DNA of 64,000 bases from Enterovibrio sp. JCM 19048 (GCA_001310415.1 BAXE01000017.1:38312-102311); one strand, 5' to 3'. Shown: positions 1 to 12,742, numbered from the stretch's first letter. Program-made: numbers and translations. Notes: generated from the letters alone by a model not told the origin.

Positions 1-2
1 TC

Positions 3-50
3 GAAATGCTGTGGCAAGAAGTGAAACGTGAAGAGGCGCAAAAAATCTAG
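3..50 (+). CDS. mazG: MazG C-terminal tail (partial)
   Basis: Only the last 15 codons and the TAG stop are in the window. The peptide ends in a charged helix (EMLWQEVKREEAQKI), which resembles the C-terminus of the nucleoside triphosphate pyrophosphohydrolase MazG. mazG lies directly upstream of pyrG in many gammaproteobacteria, and that context carries most of the weight. Too little sequence is present to show any catalytic residue. Confidence 0.5.
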   Translation, partial: EMLWQEVKREEAQKI

Positions 51-94
51 GTAAATCACTCCATTGATTTACGACAAAAAAATTCGGCATTCTG

Positions 95-139
95 TGTGAT
101 AGTTTTCACGTTGTGGGAAGTTTCGGGCTCTGGTATCAT
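95..139 (+). promoter_or_regulatory. pyrG promoter with CRP-like site
   Basis: A CRP-like half-site pair, TGTGA-N6-TCACG, lies at 95-110. It is followed immediately by a -35-like TTGTGG (111-116), a 17-base spacer and a -10-like TATCAT (134-139). The CRP-like site abuts the -35, as in class II activation. The pyrG ATG is 55 bases after the -10. Binding is inferred from the motif only. Confidence 0.45.
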
Positions 140-193
140 GTCGTCCCGTCCAGATTTCCAATAATTTCCCCTAAATCCAACTCTCAGGTTTAG

Positions 194-1826
<1,633 letters not shown>

Positions 1827-1837
1827 CTGAAACAAAG

Positions 1838-1869
1838 AAGCGGTTGCGTATGACGTGCAGCCGCTTTTT
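1838..1869 (+). terminator. Rho-independent terminator after pyrG
   Basis: The inverted repeat AGCGG.TGC / GCA.CCGCT is followed by TTTTT, 12 bases after the pyrG stop and 38 bases before the eno start. Confidence 0.7.
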
Positions 1870-1888
1870 CGCATTTCTAAGCTATTGA

Positions 1889-3208
<1,320 letters not shown>

Positions 3209-3235
3209 TCGCTTACCTGAAACTGTTTTAGATTG

Positions 3236-3266
3236 AAAAACGGCACCGAAAGGTGCTGTTTTTTTA
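3236..3266 (+). terminator. Rho-independent terminator after eno
   Basis: The stem CGGCACC-GAAA-GGTGCTG is followed by eight T residues, about 30 bases past the eno stop. Confidence 0.85.
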
Positions 3267-3378
3267 TGTATGGAAGAATGCGAGAAAGAGCAGATTCGAG
3301 TTGGGAGATAAAAGATCAAACATCATCCTAGATTAAGGTTGATAGTTATTAACCACCTTACCTCATATCATGTTGATG

Positions 3379-3453
3379 AATCTCAAATCTCAAATCTCAA
3401 ATCTCAAATCTCAAATCTCAAATCTCAAATCTCAAATCTCAAATCTCAAATCT
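3379..3453. repeat. Heptanucleotide tandem repeat (AATCTCA), about 10.7 copies
   Basis: The 7-base unit AATCTCA is repeated without interruption for 75 bases. It lies between the convergent eno and ubiI genes and runs into the ubiI stop codon (3452-3454, minus strand). Upstream, 3267-3378 shows no gene. Confidence 0.95.
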
Positions 3454-4666
3454 ATTTCTTCTTCGCCAACTCCGGCAAATCACCCGTTAAACCTAAGGCT
3501 CGTTTAATAAATTGCGTTTTGATGCCCGGAAGTGTGGCAGCTGCCATCAGACCGATTCCGCGGAACAGTTTTTTTGCCGGGTTCTCGCCAGCAAACAAAT
3601 CCCTGAAACCTTGCATCGCAGCAATCATCTGCGCTGCTTCTGCTTTGCGCCAACGTTCAAAGGTGCGCAGGTTGGTTCTCTCGCCAATGTCTTTGCCTTC
3701 ATCACTCAAACGCACCACCTCCTGCGCCAGTGTAGCGGCATCTAGCAGGCCCAGATTAACGCCCTGACCTGCCAGCGGGTGAATGGTGTGGGCTGCATCG
3801 CCAATTAAGGCGACGCGCTCAACCGCAAAGTCCCGCGCATAACGCATTTTAAGAGGGAATGCGGCGCGTTCGCCTTCCACGGTGCAAAGTCCAAGACGAA
3901 GGTCAAACGCCGCGCTCAGCGCTTTGTTGAACTCTTCTGTTGGCATTGAGCAACGTACATCGGCATTTTCCGGAGATTGAGACCACACGATGGAGCTGAG
4001 ATATGGGTCTGACAATGGCAGGAAGGCCAGTGGGCCGTCCGGCGTAAAGATCTGTCGTGCAACACCACCGTGCGGCTCTTCAGTGCGGATATTGGCTACC
4101 AGTGCGCTATGGCCGTAATCCCAATGCGTGAGTGGGATAGAAAGCTGGTTGCGCACCCAAGAGTTTGCACCATCAGCACCGACCACCAGTTTGGCGGTAA
4201 TGGCGTTGCCGGATTCGAGCGTCAGCCAGGCTTCGGTTTCACCGAACATCAATGTCTGGCAGCGTTCTGGGCAGAAAAGGGTGATATTGTGCTGTTGTTT
4301 GACGCGATCAAGCAGTGCCAGCTGGATAACGCGGTTCTCGACGATATAACCGAGGTTTGGTTGTCCCAAATCCATCGCATCGAAATCAATCGCCGCGAAA
4401 CTGTCTTGTTCCCACACCGACATTTTCTGGTAGGGCGCAGCGCGACGGGACAGGATACCTTCCCATGCGCCGACGTTTTTCAGGATACGCTCACTGGCAC
4501 GGCTCAGTGCAGAAACACGCAGATCAGGCAGTGCATTCAATGATGGTTCAGGCTCTTTGCCTTCGATGATGGCGATACGCAAATCGCTGTCAGCCAGCGC
4601 TGCTGCAAGGGTCAGCCCAACCATGCCACCGCCGATAATGGCGATGTCTACATTTGTCATTTTCAT
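3452..4666 (-). CDS. ubiI: 2-octaprenylphenol hydroxylase-type FAD monooxygenase UbiI
   Basis: This is a flavin-dependent aromatic hydroxylase of ubiquinone biosynthesis, of the UbiH/UbiI/VisC family. It has 404 residues and is intact. It shows the N-terminal dinucleotide fold IIGGGMVGLTLAAAL (about residues 10-24), the middle ADGANSWVR (DG motif), and the FAD ribose-binding GDAAHTIHPLAGQGVNLGL near residue 290. The ATG overlaps the upstream ubiH stop (TAATG), so the two are translationally coupled. Paralogy with ubiH is clear; assignment as ubiI rests on gene order (ubiH then ubiI) and closer similarity to VisC. The 3' end abuts the tandem repeat. Confidence 0.9.
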   Translation of the reverse strand: MKMTNVDIAIIGGGMVGLTLAAALADSDLRIAIIEGKEPEPSLNALPDLRVSALSRASERILKNVGAWEGILSRRAAPYQKMSVWEQDSFAAIDFDAMDLGQPNLGYIVENRVIQLALLDRVKQQHNITLFCPERCQTLMFGETEAWLTLESGNAITAKLVVGADGANSWVRNQLSIPLTHWDYGHSALVANIRTEEPHGGVARQIFTPDGPLAFLPLSDPYLSSIVWSQSPENADVRCSMPTEEFNKALSAAFDLRLGLCTVEGERAAFPLKMRYARDFAVERVALIGDAAHTIHPLAGQGVNLGLLDAATLAQEVVRLSDEGKDIGERTNLRTFERWRKAEAAQMIAAMQGFRDLFAGENPAKKLFRGIGLMAAATLPGIKTQFIKRALGLTGDLPELAKKK

Positions 4667-5867
4667 TATCGTTCTACCAAGCCCATGGCGCGTTTAAGCA
4701 ATGGCGCTTTTAATTCGCTACAGACTGACATCGCAGCCAGCCCGAAGTTTCGTCCCAGAATAAGTGGTGCTGTGGTGTTGGAAAAACCGTGTACCAAGCC
4801 GGATGTCATGGCGACAGTGGCATCGCGATCAGGTTCGCGGCGCGTGAGATACGCTTGCAGCATTGGCATCTCGCCGATGTCCTGTTCTTCGTGAAACGCA
4901 TTGGCTAATTCTTCTGCCAGCGTCACCACATCACGAAGTCCAAGGTTAAAGCCTTGACCCGCAATCGGGTGCAGGGTTTGGGCTGCATTACCTACCACGC
5001 AAAGCGGTGACTGATAAGGCGCGTTGCCTGGCGCAAGATCAGTGGATAGCTCGCGCGCTCGCCAACATGCAACAACCTGCCTAAACGCCAACCAAATGCG
5101 CGTTGCAGCGCATCGGCAAACTGGTCGTCAGACATCGCCAGCATTGCCGGTGCCTCGTGGGGTTTGACGCACCACACCAGCGAACTGCGGCCTTCGGACA
5201 TTGGCAGCAGGGCAACAGGACCAGTTTGGGTAAAACGCTCGAATGCACGGCCTTGGTGCGCCATGTCGGTGGTGACGTTGGCAATCAGAGCTACTTGCTG
5301 GAAGTCATGTTCAAATCGCTCAATACCCACCATGTCACAGCAAGATGACACCGCACCATCCGCGGCCACCATGAGTTTGGTGGTGAGCGTCTGCCCATCG
5401 TTCAATGTCAGGGTAACTTGGTTGATACTGCGTTCTATGTCGGTCACAAAGGCCGGGCAGTAAAGGGTAATGTTTTTTGCCTTGCTGAGGGTCTGGTGAA
5501 AAACGCGACCAGCATCAGCAAGTTCAACCACACTGCCGAGATACTCGACGCCTTCGTGACTGGCATGCATCTCGGTCAGGCCAAAATGGCCGCGGTCAGA
5601 CACATGAATGCTGCTGATTGACGTCGCAAAAGGGGATAAACCTGACCAAATTCCGATATCTTCCAGCAGTCGGCAACTGCCGTAAGAGAGGGCGATGCTG
5701 CGGGCATCATAACCTGGATGGCGATTATCGGGGATCGCGGCTTCAACCACCGCGACCTTCAATCCAGCGTTTGTCAGGCGTTCAATGGCGAGCGCCAGGG
5801 TTGCCCCCGCCATCGCCCCGCCGGCGATGACAACATCAAAATCATGTTCAGATGGCGCTGCGTCCAT
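4666..5867 (-). CDS. ubiH: 2-octaprenyl-6-methoxyphenol hydroxylase UbiH (one apparent frameshift)
   Basis: This is the second FAD monooxygenase of the aerobic ubiquinone pathway. The repaired length is 400 residues. It shows VVIAGGAMAGATLALAI at the N-terminus, VAADGAVSSCC in the middle and VGNAAQTLHPIAGQGFNLGLRD in the FAD motif. The frame breaks near 4995; adding one G there (GCGGTGGTA) joins the two halves and restores the spacing seen in E. coli UbiH. It sits 27 bases downstream of ygfB and overlaps ubiI. In E. coli pepP lies between ygfB and ubiH; no pepP is present here. Confidence 0.92.
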
Positions 5868-5894
5868 TCTTTTAATTCTCCGGCGCGTTTGCTG

Positions 5895-6463
5895 TTAGTG
5901 CAGGGTCGGTTTTTCTTCAGGCTGTGCTTTGATGCCAAGCTCGGCATGCAGTGTCATGGCGCACACGCGAACGTGTTCAATGACCTGCTCAAGCAGCAGA
6001 GCCTGCTCTTCCATGTCATCATCTTCATCGATGCCAAGCTGGGCAATTTCCGTTAAATCGGTCAGTACCTCTTTGGCATCGTCAGACAGTTTGCCAGCAG
6101 TGACGCCCACAAGGCCGATACCGGCGATAAATGCACCTACCACTCAGACAGCGCATCGCCACGATCCAGCAGCGACTCATCCTCATCAGGCATTAAGAGT
6201 TCAAAGTCCATTTGGCCTGCTGCCAGCTGGCTGTTTGCCAAACTCACTGCAGTTGCTGCCAGTGCTTTCGATTCGTGTGGCCAGCCAGCACCGTCGTTGG
6301 TGTAGTCATAAAGTATCGGCATCCAGGTTCCCAACTCAGGATCAAGACCGCCGCAGAGCATGCCGGCCAGCAGGCCATGCATTTCAGCTGGCGTAACGGC
6401 CAGTGAATCAGAGCGGAGGGTCGATGCCATTTTGCTGTATTCAGGAAGTGTTACTTGGTTCAC
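5895..6463 (-). CDS. ygfB: YecA/YgfB family protein (UPF0149; one apparent frameshift)
   Basis: This is a small acidic cytosolic protein of the UPF0149 family. The repaired length is 189 residues, the usual size. The N-terminal half carries TPAEMHGLLAGMLCGGLD, the family signature. The C-terminal half carries WVGAFIAGIGLVG, followed by an acidic helix-rich stretch. The frame breaks near 6140, where one G is missing from a TGGGTAGG context; the two frames overlap exactly there. It heads the ygfB-ubiH-ubiI operon and is divergent from zapA. Its biochemical role is not evident from the sequence. Confidence 0.88.
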
Positions 6464-6735
6464 GGGATCACCTTGGGTACCGATTGTGTATTGGGTTATC
6501 CTACCATTTCACGCCAACTGTTCGAACTACTCTGTGTGACTTGGTGGCGGCAATTGCGTTACGGTCACCCCAAATAGCGCTGATTTTCATCACATTGATT
6601 GCTTTTCGTCTGCTTAGTTCGTCGGAAGACGTTCCACGTTAGGATAGACTTGCAGTTTAATCTGCCATTTTCTATAGTTTGCGCCCGTTACGTCAGGGTG
6701 CGACATCGCGCTTTGAAGGGAGCTCAGAAAAAGAT

Positions 6736-7047
6736 ATGACTACGCAGGCTGTTGAAATTCAGATCCTTGGCAAATTGATGCGTGTTAACTGTCCGGTAGG
6801 TCAGGAGCAGGCGTTGAAAGATGCAGCAGATGACTTTGATCAACGGTTGCACGAATTGTCCGAGCGCACTAAAGTAACGAATACAGAGCAGTTGCTCACT
6901 ATCGCGGCACTGAACGTCTGCTATGAATTGCGGGCGGAAAAGCAAAAGAATGTCGACGATAAAACGGACATGGAACAGCGAATTCTGCTGTTACAACAAA
7001 CGATTGAAGAGGCGTTGTTAAAACACAGCGCGTCCAAGGAAGCGTAA
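6736..7047 (+). CDS. zapA: Cell division protein ZapA
   Basis: ZapA binds FtsZ and promotes bundling of protofilaments in the Z ring. The product is intact, 103 residues, the usual size. It begins with the ZapA signature [19 protein letters not shown] and continues into a long C-terminal coiled coil rich in Glu, Gln and Leu (about residues 50-95). The ATG at 6736 is preferred over an in-frame start at 6679 because it aligns with family N-termini. The order zapA, 6S RNA, fau is the classic gammaproteobacterial arrangement. The 272 bases upstream (6464-6735) are the divergent control region shared with ygfB and hold no gene that I can see. Confidence 0.95.
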   Translation: MTTQAVEIQILGKLMRVNCPVGQEQALKDAADDFDQRLHELSERTKVTNTEQLLTIAALNVCYELRAEKQKNVDDKTDMEQRILLLQQTIEEALLKHSASKEA

Positions 7048-7061
7048 GACGTTTCCAACCT

Positions 7062-7250
7062 GTTTGACCCTGGAGTGTGCGTCAGCGGATCCGCGTCCCT
7101 GAGCCGATAAGCACATCTAAGGGTGGGATGTTACATGCTATTGAGCAGGCTCGGCTCGTACCGAGAAGCCTACGGTGTGTTCTTCTCATCCGCCTTGAAC
7201 CGCAGGGTTCAAGGGCAAAAGATCCCAACGGCACTCCGGGGCCTTCTTTC
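7062..7250 (+). ncRNA. ssrS: 6S RNA
   Basis: This noncoding RNA mimics an open promoter and sequesters sigma-70 RNA polymerase in stationary phase. It lies between zapA and fau, the conserved site. The conserved internal blocks CCCTGAGCCGATA (near 7097), GAGCAGGCTCGG..CCGAGAAGCC (near 7142-7170) and CCTTGAACC..GGGTTCAAGGG (near 7193-7215) match E. coli 6S RNA. The closing stem pairs CCCTGGAGTG (7068-7077) with CACTCCGGGG (7232-7241). Exact ends are estimated. Confidence 0.93.
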
Positions 7251-7279
7251 CAAAAAAGCTTTAACGGCAAGGACAGCCG

Positions 7280-7884
7280 ATGCGAGCGACAACCCCATCT
7301 ACCTCCCGCAGTGACCTGCGGAAAATTATCCGGGCCAGACGACAATCCCTGACTGCATGTGAGCAGCAACAGGCGGCCAGCGATTTGCTTCACCATTTCC
7401 AACGCGCCGAGTCCATCCAGCAAGCCAAACGTATTGCGCTCTACCTTTCTGTCGATGGTGAACTGGATACCCAACCTTTGATTGCGCATTGTTGGCGCGA
7501 AGGCAAAGACGTCTATCTGCCAGTTATCCATCCTTTCAGCAAAGGCCATCTTCTTTTCCTGCATTACCGGCCAGATTCAATGCTGGTGCCAAACCGCTAC
7601 GGTATTTTAGAGCCAAGGCTTAACGTGCTGGACGTGTTACCTGCCAATCAGCTCGATGTGATCTGTACGCCTTTGGTCGCTTTTGATGGGAGTGGTCAGC
7701 GGCTGGGTATGGGCGGGGGTTACTATGACAGAACCTGGCACCTTGGTATCAAAGTGGTAATGGGGCGAAACCTGTTGGTATTGCCCATGATTGCCAGCGG
7801 GTGGAAACGCTGCCTGTGGAAGCCTGGGATGTGCCGTTACCGGAGATCTTAACGCCATCTAGGCACTGGCAATGGTCGATCTGA
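7280..7884 (+). CDS. fau: 5-formyltetrahydrofolate cyclo-ligase (one apparent frameshift)
   Basis: This enzyme converts 5-formyl-THF to 5,10-methenyl-THF using ATP. The repaired product is 201 residues. Near the N-terminus it has LRKIIRARRQSL, with the basic patch typical of the family. The later signature DVICTPLVAFD followed by GQRLGMGGGYYDRT forms the nucleotide and folate site. After the repair near 7735 (one C missing from ACCCTGG), the sequence reads on as AKPVGIAHDCQRVETLPVEAWDVPL to a TGA at 7884. AAGGA lies a few bases before the ATG. It is placed directly downstream of 6S RNA, and co-transcription is usual in relatives. Confidence 0.92.
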
Positions 7885-7999
7885 TGTGATCTGCATCGAT
7901 CCCGAATAACGGGATCTGCGTTCGCAAAAATCTGCCCGCTCTAAAATGAGATCTGTATAATCGGCGTCGCAAATTACCCCTTTTTAGCAGGAGATCCTC

Positions 8000-8653
8000 A
8001 TGACTCAGGATGAAATGAAAAAAGCGGCTGGCTGGGCTGCGTTGGAATACGTGACCAAAGGCAGCATTGTCGGTGTCGGCACTGGTTCAACCGTTAATCA
8101 CTTCATCGACGCGCTCGAAACCATGAAGGAGCAAATCAAAGGTGCGGTATCAAGCTCCGTTGCTTCTACTGAGCGTCTGGAAAAAATTGGCATTCCAGTT
8201 TTTGACGCCAACGAAGTGGCGAGTCTGGATATCTATGTAGATGGCGCTGACGAGATCAACGCAAACAACGAAATGATCAAAGGCGGCGGCGCAGCCCTGA
8301 CCCGTGAAAAGATCGTTGCAGCTATCGCTGAGAAATTTATCTGCATCATCGATGACAGCAAGAAAGTAGATGTGCTGGGCCAATTCCCACTGCCGGTTGA
8401 AGTGATCCCGATGGCGCGCTCTTACGTGGCACGCGAGCTGGTCAAGCTGGGCGGCGATCCTTGCTACCGTGAAGGTTGCATCACAGACAACGGCAACGTG
8501 ATCCTGGATGTACACAATCTGCAAATCACCAATGCCAAAGAGCTGGAAGACAAAATCAACGGCATCGCGGGTGTGGTGACTGTTGGCCTGTTTGCAAACC
8601 GTGGTGCGGACGTGGTGCTGGAAGGTACTGCCAACGGTGTAGTAAAAAGCTAA
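8000..8653 (+). CDS. rpiA: Ribose-5-phosphate isomerase A
   Basis: RpiA interconverts ribose-5-phosphate and ribulose-5-phosphate in the pentose phosphate pathway. The product is intact, 217 residues. It shows the phosphate loop [15 protein letters not shown], the catalytic aspartate pair in VDGADEIN and [14 protein letters not shown] with the catalytic Glu. AGGAG precedes the ATG by 7 bases. A TATAAT hexamer at 7956-7961 is a likely -10 element with a weak -35. serA follows after 330 bases, as in E. coli where rpiA and serA are neighbours. Confidence 0.97.
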   Translation: MTQDEMKKAAGWAALEYVTKGSIVGVGTGSTVNHFIDALETMKEQIKGAVSSSVASTERLEKIGIPVFDANEVASLDIYVDGADEINANNEMIKGGGAALTREKIVAAIAEKFICIIDDSKKVDVLGQFPLPVEVIPMARSYVARELVKLGGDPCYREGCITDNGNVILDVHNLQITNAKELEDKINGIAGVVTVGLFANRGADVVLEGTANGVVKS

Positions 8654-8736
8654 AAACAGAACGAAGAGAACAAGTTAACGCTGTCGTTTTTTTGAAGCAA
8701 AAGCCAAACGTTTGCGTATAAGTTTCTCAATAAGTT

Positions 8737-8766
8737 AGCGGCGCTATTTTGGCGCCGCTTTTTTTC
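8737..8766 (+). terminator. Rho-independent terminator after rpiA
   Basis: The stem AGCGGCGC-TATTTTG-GCGCCGCT is followed by a T run, 84 bases after the rpiA stop. Confidence 0.85.
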
Positions 8767-8826
8767 GTCTATATGACGTAATATTCTTACCCATTCAAAA
8801 AAATTTTTGTTACCTTAGTCACTAAA

Positions 8827-8888
8827 TATACCCAAGCGACCTCACCGTTGCAGGATAAGCAACCTCAAAAAGAGGCCGGTTGGGTATA
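8827..8888. repeat. Palindromic intergenic element (TATACCCAA...TTGGGTATA)
   Basis: The terminal inverted repeats TATACCCAA and TTGGGTATA enclose a GACCTC/GAGGCC pair and an inner hairpin GTTGC..GCAAC. It lies between rpiA and serA. A related but shorter copy occurs at 13344-13392. The layout suggests a dispersed Vibrionaceae-type REP/MITE-like element able to form a nested hairpin in RNA. Confidence 0.75.
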
Positions 8889-8984
8889 TTACGGGACCTC
8901 ATGCAAACACGCGTAATAGCTCCCACGTCTGGATGACGGAAACCGATTTTAATCGTAGGTTTGTTTTTTAAGGATGAGAATTGA

Positions 8985-10213
8985 ATGGCTAAAGTGTCGC
9001 TTGAAAAAGACAAAATAAAGATCCTTCTTCTTGAAGGTGTCCATCCATCTGCATTAGAAGTGCTGCAAAGCGCCGGCTACAGCAACATCGAATACCACAA
9101 AGGTTCACTGGCGGGCGAAGAACTGGAAACGGCTATCGCTGATGCGCACTTCGTTGGCATTCGTTCCCGTACCCAACTCACAGAAGCGGTATTTGAAAAA
9201 GCACAGAAACTGGTTGCTGTCGGTTGTTTCTGTATCGGTACCAATCAGGTTGATCTGAATGCGGCCGCCAAACGCGGTATTCCTGTTTTCAACGCACCTT
9301 TTTCTAACACCCGCAGCGTGGCTGAACTGGTGTTAGGTGAAATCCTGTTGCTGCTTCGCGGCATTCCAGCGAAAAACGCCATGGCGCACCGCGGCGAGTG
9401 GATGAAATCTGCAGACCGTTCATTTGAAGCGCGCGGTAAAAACCTCGGTATTATTGGTTACGGCCACATCGGCACCCAGCTCAGCATTCTGGCTGAAAAC
9501 CTGGGGATGCGCGTTTACTTCTACGATATCGAGAACAAACTAACTCTGGGTAATGCACAGCAAGTGGCATCAATGTCTGAGCTGCTCAACAAGTGTGATG
9601 TGATTTCCCTGCACGTACCGGAAACCGATTCCACCCAAAACATGATGGGCAGCGAAGAGTTTGCCCGTATGAAGCCTGGCGCAGTATTTATCAACGCGGC
9701 GCGTGGCACCGTGGTGGATATTGATGCGCTGTGTGGCGCACTGGAAAGCGGCCATATTGGCGGTGCAGCTGTCGATGTATTCCCGACTGAACCAAAAACC
9801 AACAGCGATCCGTTCAGTTCACCGCTCATGGCGTTTGATAACGTTATCCTGACGCCACACATCGGCGGTTCAACGCAGGAAGCACAGGAAAATATCGGCA
9901 TCGAGGTTGCTGGCAAAATGGTGAAGTACTCAGACAACGGTTCAACCTGTCTTCAGTGAACTTCCCGGAAGTGTCGCTGCCTGAGCACCGCGGTACTTCG
10001 CGTCTGCTGCACATTCACCAGAACAAGCCGGGCATCCTGACCAAAATCAACACCATCTTCGCTGAAGAAGGGATCAACATTGCCGGCCAGTATCTGCAAA
10101 CCAATGCAGAATACGGTTATGTGGTAATTGATGTGGAAACCGAACACTCAGAAAAAGCGCTGGAGAAGCTGAAAGCGATCGACGGCACACTGCGTGCGCG
10201 TATTCTTCACTGA
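8985..10213 (+). CDS. serA: D-3-phosphoglycerate dehydrogenase (one apparent frameshift)
   Basis: SerA performs the first step of serine synthesis, oxidising 3-phosphoglycerate with NAD. The repaired length is 409 residues, matching the E. coli type. The split substrate domain precedes the Rossmann fold GIIGYGHIGTQL (about residues 152-163), and INAARGTVVD and LTPHIGGSTQEAQ carry catalytic residues. The C-terminal ACT domain (from about residue 335, HQNKPGILTKINTIFAEEGIN region) gives serine feedback inhibition. The frame breaks near 9949 where a C is missing from ACCCTG; the two frames meet at STL-SSVNFPEVSLP. The ATG follows AAGGATGAG. Confidence 0.95.
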
Positions 10214-10270
10214 TTGTTTTTGACAGATTGACGAGTTTGTTTCCCCCGACAGACTCTTTCTCAATTAAGC

Positions 10271-10300
10271 AAAATGGCCGCATACAGCGGCCATTTTTTT
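10271..10300. terminator. Terminator between convergent serA and yggE-like gene
   Basis: The stem AATGGCCGC-ATAC-AGCGGCCATT has a T run on the plus side and A residues on the other, so it could serve both convergent genes. Confidence 0.8.
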
Positions 10301-10302
10301 GT

Positions 10303-11004
10303 TTATTCGCCAAGGGCGTATATCACTTCCACCTGATCGCGGATGGTAATTTCTGCGTCCTGATAGCTGGCATTGGTGTTGGAAACAGCTTCTGCCGCCA
10401 TGCGCATCATGATCGGGCGAACTGGTGATTCTGTCATGTAGCTGATCTGCCACACGCCGCCAAGCGGTTCTCCAAAACCTTTTGCCAAAGACGCGGCTTT
10501 GGCTTTTGCATCTGCAATCGCTGCCATCCGCGCCTGCTCTTTGTATTCATCTTCCTTGCTGGAAGAGAAGGAGATGGTGTTGACGCGGTTCAGGCCATCG
10601 GCAAGTGCGCCATCGAGAATATCGTTGAGGTTGGCAAGTTCGCGGACAGTCACGGAGACATTTCGCGTAGCCCTGTAGCCGGTGAGCTTGGGCTCGCCGT
10701 TTTTCGGGTAGCTGTATTGGGGTTGCAGGGAAAGGTTGGCGCTTTCGATATCTTTCCGGGCGATACCCATGCCTTCCAATCTGCCAGCAGTGCGGCAATA
10801 GCATCATCAGAGGCTATCTTTGCTGCCTGGGCGGTGGTGCGATCTAAGGACACGGCGACATTGATTGTTGCCATATCCGGTTGAACGGTCACTTCGCCGA
10901 CGCCGACTGTTTCCAGGTGGGGAAAGCTAGGCGTGTCGGGCTAAGGCAAAGGGGGACAGTGCTGCCGTTGCACTGACGATAGAAGCAAGAAGAAGTTTTC
11001 GCAT
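10303..11004 (-). CDS. SIMPL-domain (DUF541, YggE-like) periplasmic protein, frameshifted
   Basis: This is an exported protein of the SIMPL/DUF541 family, of which E. coli YggE is a member linked to oxidative stress. The repaired product is about 233 residues. The N-terminus is a signal peptide (MRKLLLASIVSATAALSPFALA) with a likely cleavage after ALA. The mature part starts HLETVGVGEVTVQPDMATINVAV, a family signature, and continues with YRATRNVSVTVREL and an Ala-rich helix. The frame breaks near 10940 (one extra C or two bases lost) and near 10780 (one T missing). Its neighbours argP and argO are also near yggE in E. coli, which supports the call. Confidence 0.8.
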
Positions 11005-11103
11005 GGTGATATTTCCATCCTGATGATGTTTGGTTGTATGACCACACTGGATATCAAATGATTCACAGCAAAGGAAAAATTTTCAGCCGCTGGCCGTTTC
11101 AAC

Positions 11104-12006
11104 CTAGTCTGTATTTGAGCGAAGCACCTGACGGGCATGGTTCAGACACGCCTTTGTCATCTCAGCCAGAATGCCGCTTTCAGTTGTAAAGTGATGCCAG
11201 TATAGATGACGGGTGATCCCATCGCCCGGACACAAATCGATAAGCGCGCCGGATTGCAGTTCATCCTCAATCATCAAGCGGGGGATCAGGCAGTAGGCAA
11301 CCCCAAGCTTGGCCATTTTTACGAACGCCTCGGATGAGCGAACCATATGGCTGCGCCAGCCTGCCGCGGGCAAGCGGAAGCGCTCGTAAACAAATTGAGT
11401 GTGCATATCATCGAAGCGATCAAAAACCACCGCGGGGCACGGCTGACAGCATCGGCATTAAGACCTTCGGGAAAGTAACGCGCTTTAAATGCCGGTGTGC
11501 AGACACACAGATAATCCATTGCACCGAGAAACTGGGCGCTGCAGCATGAAGGGGCGTCGGCTCAGCGCTGATGGCAACCACTGCTTCACCGGAGCGAAGG
11601 CGGTTCAGGCTGCGGCTTTCATCATCAACAAGCAGGCTGATTTCCAACGCCTGTGCTTTCATTAGCGGGGTCAGGGCAGGAAGCAACCAGGTCGCCAGGC
11701 TGTCAGCGTTGGTGGCAATCGACACCGGCACCGCATGGGAAAGCCCTTCAGTAGCGAGCTCCGGCAGCAGCTCCTTTTCCAGCAGTTGTACCCGGCGATG
11801 GAGCCCCAACAGTTTTTTGCCAATGGCGGTAGGTTGAGGCGGGGATCACGCACTAACGCAGGTTGTGCCAGCCATTTTTCCAGTTGTTTGATTCGCTGTG
11901 ACACGGCGGACTGGGTGATAAACAGCGCCTCAGCCCCTTTATCAAACCCGCCGTGGGCAATCACGGCATCCAGTGCTTCCAGCCAGCGGTAATCGAGTCC
12001 TTTCAT
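11104..12006 (-). CDS. argP: LysR-type regulator ArgP (three apparent frameshifts)
   Basis: ArgP (IciA) is a LysR-family activator of the arginine exporter argO that responds to arginine and lysine. The repaired length is about 301 residues. The N-terminal winged helix-turn-helix reads [21 protein letters not shown] and [14 protein letters not shown]. The effector domain contains [18 protein letters not shown] and [19 protein letters not shown]. Breaks are near 11830 (C lost from CCC), 11545 (C lost from CCCC) and 11438 (C lost from CCCCC). It is divergent from argO across a 108-base AT-rich gap, the expected target region. Confidence 0.9.
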
Positions 12007-12114
12007 GATTCACATTAGCCAATCTTATTTGTAATTAAAATTATTAGATTTACTTACTTTTGTCATCCTCCTACCTTGAAGCTGTTTAGAGATGACGGGA
12101 ATCAGGGAATAGTC

Positions 12115-12742
12115 ATGAGCAGTTCAATCGTATTACAGGGATTTGGTTTAGGGTTGAGTATGATCATTCCTATCGGCGCGCAAAATGCCTTTGTGCTGAA
12201 TCAGGCATTCGGCGTCATCATCATATCGCCACGGCAACGCTTTGTTTTATTTGCGATGTGGCGTTTGATTTTTCTGGGGGTGTTCGGTGGTGGGGCGCTG
12301 CTTGCCAGCAATGAAATGTTGCTCAGTGTGGTGACTGTTGGGGGATAGCCTTCCTGCTGACCTATGCATTTCAGTCGTTGAAACGCGCCTGGCAGGGGGA
12401 GGATGAGGCGGCGGAGGTTACAAGCGGACAGGCGAAAAAGGCATGTTTGCGGTGCTTGCCGGTGCCGTGGCGGTGACGTTGCTCAACCCGCATGTGTATC
12501 TCGATACTGTGGTGGTGTTGGGTTCTATCGGCGGACAGTTTGATGCTTCACAACGGGTGGCGTTTGCCCTCGGTACCATGCTGGCCTCTTGTGTCTGGTT
12601 TTACGGTATCTCAATCGGTGCGGCATCGCTTTCTCCCTGGTTGTCAAAACCAAGGGTGCGACAGGTGATTGATGTGCTGGTGGCGGCGATGATGATATAT
12701 GTGGCTTTTCTGCTGGCTCAAAAATGGATGTTGGGGGGATAA
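12115..12742 (+). CDS. argO: Arginine exporter ArgO, LysE family (about four apparent frameshifts)
   Basis: ArgO is an inner-membrane exporter of arginine and canavanine. The repaired product is about 209 residues. The N-terminus GFGLGLSMIIPIGAQNAFVLNQ is the LysE/ArgO signature, and LLNPHVYLDTVVVLGSIGGQ is the second conserved block. Hydrophobic segments account for most of the length, consistent with five or six membrane spans. Breaks lie near 12209 (G lost), near 12260 (a T gained), near 12344 (G lost from a G run) and near 12437 (A lost from an A run). It is divergent from argP, and its TAA is followed at once by the ATG of the next gene. Confidence 0.88.

Noticed and set aside
3379..3453. 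Tandem repeat read as a CRISPR or as part of a short coding gene (SQISNLK repeats).
   Set aside because: The unit is 7 bases with no spacers, and the frame through it has no start signal; it is a simple sequence repeat.
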